From positions 1 through 64,000 of the forward strand of contig CALXOH010000020.1 in assembly GCA_944389975.1 (NCBI GenBank): DNA of 64,000 nucleotides, written 5' to 3'. The DNA is from an uncultured Spirochaetaceae bacterium. GTDB taxonomy: Bacteria; Spirochaetota; Spirochaetia; Sphaerochaetales; Sphaerochaetaceae. How positions within the stretch are numbered: the first letter of the stretch is position 1; each line of letters begins with the position of its first letter. A model generated the notes under the pieces. The model saw nothing but the letters and a program-made list of their open reading frames with translations, was not told the origin of the DNA and searched no databases. A program made the translations under genes and the position numbers. Of this stretch, positions 61,099-64,000 are shown in pieces.

Positions 61099-61709
61099 CA
61101 ACCTTTACCGTGGATGTGAAGCATCTCGGAGAGAGTCTCCTTGATCCTCTCCCTGCACTTGCCGCAGCCCGTGCCACATCCGGTGAGAGCAACCAGATCC
61201 TCAAACGTCTTCGCTTTGTCATCCTTGACGAGGTTCTCGATCATCTGGTCAGTCACACCCTTGCATTCACAGATTATCTTTGCACTCTGCTTCTTGTACG
61301 GGTTATCCAGTCCATTCTTCTCCAAATAGTCGTCGATGGCGGCCCTGAGCGCCTTGTCGCCCAGTACGGAACAATGGAATTTGTGTTCGGGAAGCCCTCC
61401 GAGCTTGTCAGTTATATCGCTTGGTGAGATCTTATACGCCTCCTCGAGGCTCATTCCCTTGACCATCTCGCTCATCATGCTTGTACTGGCGATCGCACTT
61501 GCACACCCGTATGTAAGCCACCTGATATCAGCAACCTTCCCGTCGGATACCTTTATGCCCACCCTCATCTGATCGCCGCAGGCGAGGGAACCGACTTCAC
61601 CGACCCCGTCTGCCTTGAAATCCTCGTCCTCTTTCCAAAGGTTCCTCGGATTCATGAAGTGATCCTTTACGGTATCCGTATATACCCATTTTGCCATGAA
61701 GCTTTCCAT
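61098..61709 (-). CDS. nifU: NifU-like Fe-S scaffold with BFD domain
   Basis: The 203 residues contain an IscU-type scaffold with three cysteines ('GSLACGDQMRVGI', 'LTYGCASAIASTSMMSEM', 'HKFHCSVLG'), then a BFD-like [2Fe-2S] domain 'IICECKGVTDQMIE' ... 'GCGTGCGKCRERI'. The C-terminal NifU (Nfu) domain of the three-domain protein is missing. It is four bases downstream of nifS. The ATG at 61709 has AGGAGG ten bases upstream; a second in-frame ATG (61697) is possible. Confidence 0.93.
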   Translation of the reverse strand: MESFMAKWVYTDTVKDHFMNPRNLWKEDEDFKADGVGEVGSLACGDQMRVGIKVSDGKVADIRWLTYGCASAIASTSMMSEMVKGMSLEEAYKISPSDITDKLGGLPEHKFHCSVLGDKALRAAIDDYLEKNGLDNPYKKQSAKIICECKGVTDQMIENLVKDDKAKTFEDLVALTGCGTGCGKCRERIKETLSEMLHIHGKG

Positions 61710-61713
61710 ATTC

Positions 61714-62886
61714 TCAAATCCTCCTCGTGCTCATCGCCCTTATCCTGCTGATGATCGGCGGAAGCTTTTCAAGCACGTATTTTACGTCATCTTCGTCATT
61801 ATAGCGCCCGAGGGAGAACCTGATCGAGCCATGGGCAAGCTCCACATCCAATCCGGATGCAAGAAGAACGTAACTCGGCTCGAGCGATCCGGATGCACAT
61901 GCACTTCCCGTGGAGACCTCTATACCCTCCAAGTCGAGGTATAGGAGTATCGACTCTCCCTCTGCCCCGGGGAACGAGACGTTGAGCGTTCCCGGAAGTT
62001 CCTTCTCATACTCGTCACTGCCGTTGAAGACGACGTCAGGGATACTTTCTGCAATCCCTTCCTTGAGCATCGTCCTCAAACCCCAGAGGTATTTCCTCTC
62101 ATCATCAACGCTCTTTCTTGCAAGCTCCGCAGCCTTTCCAAGTCCTGCGATCGCCTGGGTATTGTACGTGCCTGCCCTGAGTCCTTCCTCCTGGTGTCCG
62201 CCATGGAGAAACGGCATGCGGGGAACGCCCGTTCTGATGTAGATGGCACCCACCCCTTTCGGTCCGTAGAACTTGTGCGCAGAAAGCGTAAGGTAATCGA
62301 CATCGAGGTCATTCACGTCGACGGGGATCTTTCCTATCGCCTGGGTTGCATCCGCGTGAACGTACGATCCATACCTCCGCGCGATCGCTGAAGCTTCCTT
62401 CACCGGTTCTATCGCACCCGATTCGTTGTTGCCGACCATCACGGAAAGGAGCGCTACATCATCACCCATCATCTTTTCAAGCGCATCAAGATCAAGGCGT
62501 CCCGAACTGTCCACGGGAACAGTCTCCACCTTGTACCCTTTCCCGATCATGTATTTCGCACTCTCTATCGACGCAGGATGCTCGACGGAAGACAGGAGGA
62601 TCCTGTTTCTTTTGCCGCCTTCGTCGATCAGATCGCGGAATGTATTGAATACTGTGTTGTTTCCTTCGGTCGCACCCGAGTTGAAGAATATCTCGTCCGG
62701 CTTTGCACCCAGAAGAACTGCAACCTCCCCCCGCGCCCACTCGATCGCTTCCCTGGCGTTACGCCCCAGAGAGTGCATGCTCGATCCGTTCCCGTAGAGA
62801 TCTTCAGTCTCTTTCAGTATTTGTTTGACTTCATCTGCCATCCTCGTGGTGGCGTTGTTATCCATATATACGATTCTAGATTCCAT
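61714..62886 (-). CDS. nifS: Cysteine desulfurase (NifS/IscS family)
   Basis: This 390-residue PLP enzyme provides sulfur for Fe-S assembly. 'VYMDNNATTRMADEV', 'FNSGATEGNN', the PLP lysine in 'LSAHKFYGPKGVG' and the persulfide cysteine in 'STGSACASGS' are all present, with the short group I active-site loop. GAGG precedes the ATG by seven bases. It is followed by its scaffold gene. Confidence 0.96.
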   Translation of the reverse strand: MESRIVYMDNNATTRMADEVKQILKETEDLYGNGSSMHSLGRNAREAIEWARGEVAVLLGAKPDEIFFNSGATEGNNTVFNTFRDLIDEGGKRNRILLSSVEHPASIESAKYMIGKGYKVETVPVDSSGRLDLDALEKMMGDDVALLSVMVGNNESGAIEPVKEASAIARRYGSYVHADATQAIGKIPVDVNDLDVDYLTLSAHKFYGPKGVGAIYIRTGVPRMPFLHGGHQEEGLRAGTYNTQAIAGLGKAAELARKSVDDERKYLWGLRTMLKEGIAESIPDVVFNGSDEYEKELPGTLNVSFPGAEGESILLYLDLEGIEVSTGSACASGSLEPSYVLLASGLDVELAHGSIRFSLGRYNDEDDVKYVLEKLPPIISRIRAMSTRRI

Positions 62887-62912
62887 AGAAAAACCTCAAT
62901 GTACCCAACAGA

Positions 62913-62941
62913 AAGTTAGCCTTGTTGAATCAATTCGTCAA
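62913..62941 (-). promoter_or_regulatory. nifSU promoter
   Basis: TTGACG (62936-62941), a 17-base spacer and TAACTT (62913-62918) on the minus strand give a plausible promoter starting within the end of the UPF0260 gene, about 27 bases before the nifS ATG. It would let nifSU be transcribed independently of surE. Confidence 0.6.
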
Positions 62942-63240
62942 CTGAACGCACTTCCATCCTCGATCACCATCTCCAGTTCGCACCTGAACCTGATGTGATG
63001 CCTCTTCGCCCAAAGCACGTAAGCGCACGTAGGGGGAAGATATCGGGAGAAGGACGCACGGAAGATATTCACCTTCCTACACCTTTTGTTCTTCTTGAAG
63101 CGTTCGTTGTAACACGAGCAAGTGTTGTCGGATGAAAGGTACGTGCACCTCGTGGATAGGATTATGAGAAAGCCGTCCTTCACGACCTTCTCCATGCAGC
63201 ATAGCCCGCATCGGGAACAAATATCCTCCCACCACTTCAC
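62938..63240 (-). CDS. UPF0260 (YcgN/YkgJ-like) cysteine-cluster protein
   Basis: This 100-residue protein has the metal-cluster pattern 'CSRCGLCC', 'TRCTYLSSDNTCSCYNERFK' and 'CRKV', ending with 'YLPPTCAYVLWA', which matches YcgN (UPF0260). Eight or more cysteines suggest an Fe-S or zinc centre; function is unknown. Its start overlaps the surE stop by four bases. Proximity to nifSU fits an iron-sulfur role. Confidence 0.85.
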   Translation of the reverse strand: MKWWEDICSRCGLCCMEKVVKDGFLIILSTRCTYLSSDNTCSCYNERFKKNKRCRKVNIFRASFSRYLPPTCAYVLWAKRHHIRFRCELEMVIEDGSAFS

Positions 63241-63971
63241 TTCATCGCCTTCCTGAGTTTCTCATACGCGTCATCCGATGTCCTTGGTAGAATCGGAACG
63301 AGAGAGACTGATGCATAAGACAAATCAACCGCCTCGGTGTCGTTCATCACACATCCGTAGTGTTCCACCATTCTGTCAAGTCCGACGAGCTTGAGGTACT
63401 CCTTCTCCCCATCCTTACGGATTTCAACTTTGTCTATGTACTCCACTTTGCCCGGTATCGTCACAACTCCCTTCCCGTTGAACGAGAGGGGAACGTTTAT
63501 GTTCAAAAAGTGTTCGTCATCGAGTACGGATAGGAATGAATCGATGTTTTCGCACAAATAACGCGCTGCCTCCTCATACCCGTCGAGTTCGGAAGAGATC
63601 GCGATTCCCTTGACTCCAGAGACGACAGCCTCACGGGCAGCCCCGCACGTTCCGGAGTAGATTATATCAAGGGCGATGTTGTAGCCGCGGTTTATCCCGG
63701 AGACGACCAGATCGGGCTTTTCCGGAAGAAAGTACGTCGACCTGATGGCATGCACGACTGCATCTGCAGGGGTTCCGGATATCGAATACCTCCCGTTGCC
63801 GTGCTTGCATACCTCAAGTTCCCTGCCGAGGGAGAAAGAATGGCTGAAACCGCTTCGTTCCCCGGAAGGAGCGACTATGAACACATCATCGCCGCGTTTT
63901 TCGAATATCCTGGCAAGAGCTTCAAGCCCGGGCTTTCCATACCCGTCGTCGTTGACCAACAAAACCTTCAT
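63237..63971 (-). CDS. surE: 5'-nucleotidase SurE
   Basis: The 244-residue nucleoside monophosphatase/exopolyphosphatase has metal ligands in 'VLLVNDDGYG', 'PSGERSGFSHS' and 'SGINRGYNIALDIIYSGT', plus 'ISGTPADAVVHA'. It recycles nucleotides and can trim short polyphosphate, which relates it to ppk1 and the purine genes. No Shine-Dalgarno; TAGATT ends six bases before the ATG, and the -35 would lie beyond the window edge. Confidence 0.95.
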   Translation of the reverse strand: MKVLLVNDDGYGKPGLEALARIFEKRGDDVFIVAPSGERSGFSHSFSLGRELEVCKHGNGRYSISGTPADAVVHAIRSTYFLPEKPDLVVSGINRGYNIALDIIYSGTCGAAREAVVSGVKGIAISSELDGYEEAARYLCENIDSFLSVLDDEHFLNINVPLSFNGKGVVTIPGKVEYIDKVEIRKDGEKEYLKLVGLDRMVEHYGCVMNDTEAVDLSYASVSLVPILPRTSDDAYEKLRKAMK

Positions 63972-64000
63972 AGAAAGAATCTACCACATAGCCAAACGAA

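Overview
The window reads as a chromosomal segment from a diderm bacterium, most likely a spirochaete of the Sphaerochaeta kind. That assignment is an inference: exported solute-binding proteins lack lipobox cysteines, two complete BMP-type nucleoside importers are present, AGA/AGG arginine codons are frequent, and genes are packed into short-gap operons. No rRNA, prophage or CRISPR array is visible, and no complete insertion sequence was recognised. One tRNA (initiator Met) is present.

Layout. 1-1360 is a decayed accessory patch: the 3' end of a UmuC-like Y-family polymerase, a broken YolD-like gene, and a stretch without genes. 1361-4366 has an unknown membrane protein facing a three-gene NitT/TauT-type importer. 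4447-27000 is dominated by purine uptake and deamination: an NCS2 purine permease divergent from adenine deaminase, two paralogous BMP/RbsA-type ABC importers, and an 8-oxoguanine/guanine deaminase-like amidohydrolase heading the second. Among these lie pfk-ppk1, an orphan vsr, an LD-carboxypeptidase, a UvrA paralogue and a DUF234-type ATPase. 27047-31392 is sbcDC. 31446-37155 is an unstable stretch with two DUF4143 ATPases, a MATE pump divergent from an Lrp regulator, and relics of aldo/keto reductase, Fic and AraC genes. 37298-45352 carries a GMP synthase lacking its amidotransferase domain, cyuA, a methyltransferase, azlCD, uup, a CoA-binding protein and a chromate-transporter pair. 45354-52263 is a complete his operon (hisG-D-C-B-H-A-F-IE) behind a leader with three His codons and an intrinsic terminator. 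52461-54100 is an ACT/UPF0210 pair. 54289-64000 has tRNA-fMet, a lipase-YihY-unknown operon, YfcE, a divergent AOR-family protein, a nucleoside kinase, and a surE/UPF0260/nifS/nifU/HTH cluster.

The strongest unexpected signal is in gene starts. At 14 starts a -10-like hexamer (TAnnnT or close) ends exactly 6 or 7 bases before the ATG and no Shine-Dalgarno sequence is present, which predicts leaderless mRNAs. At the his/ACT divergence two such promoters sit back to back with abutting -35 boxes, identical TAATGT -10 boxes and identical spacing. Genes inside operons and several other unit heads do have ordinary Shine-Dalgarno sites, so two initiation modes appear to coexist.
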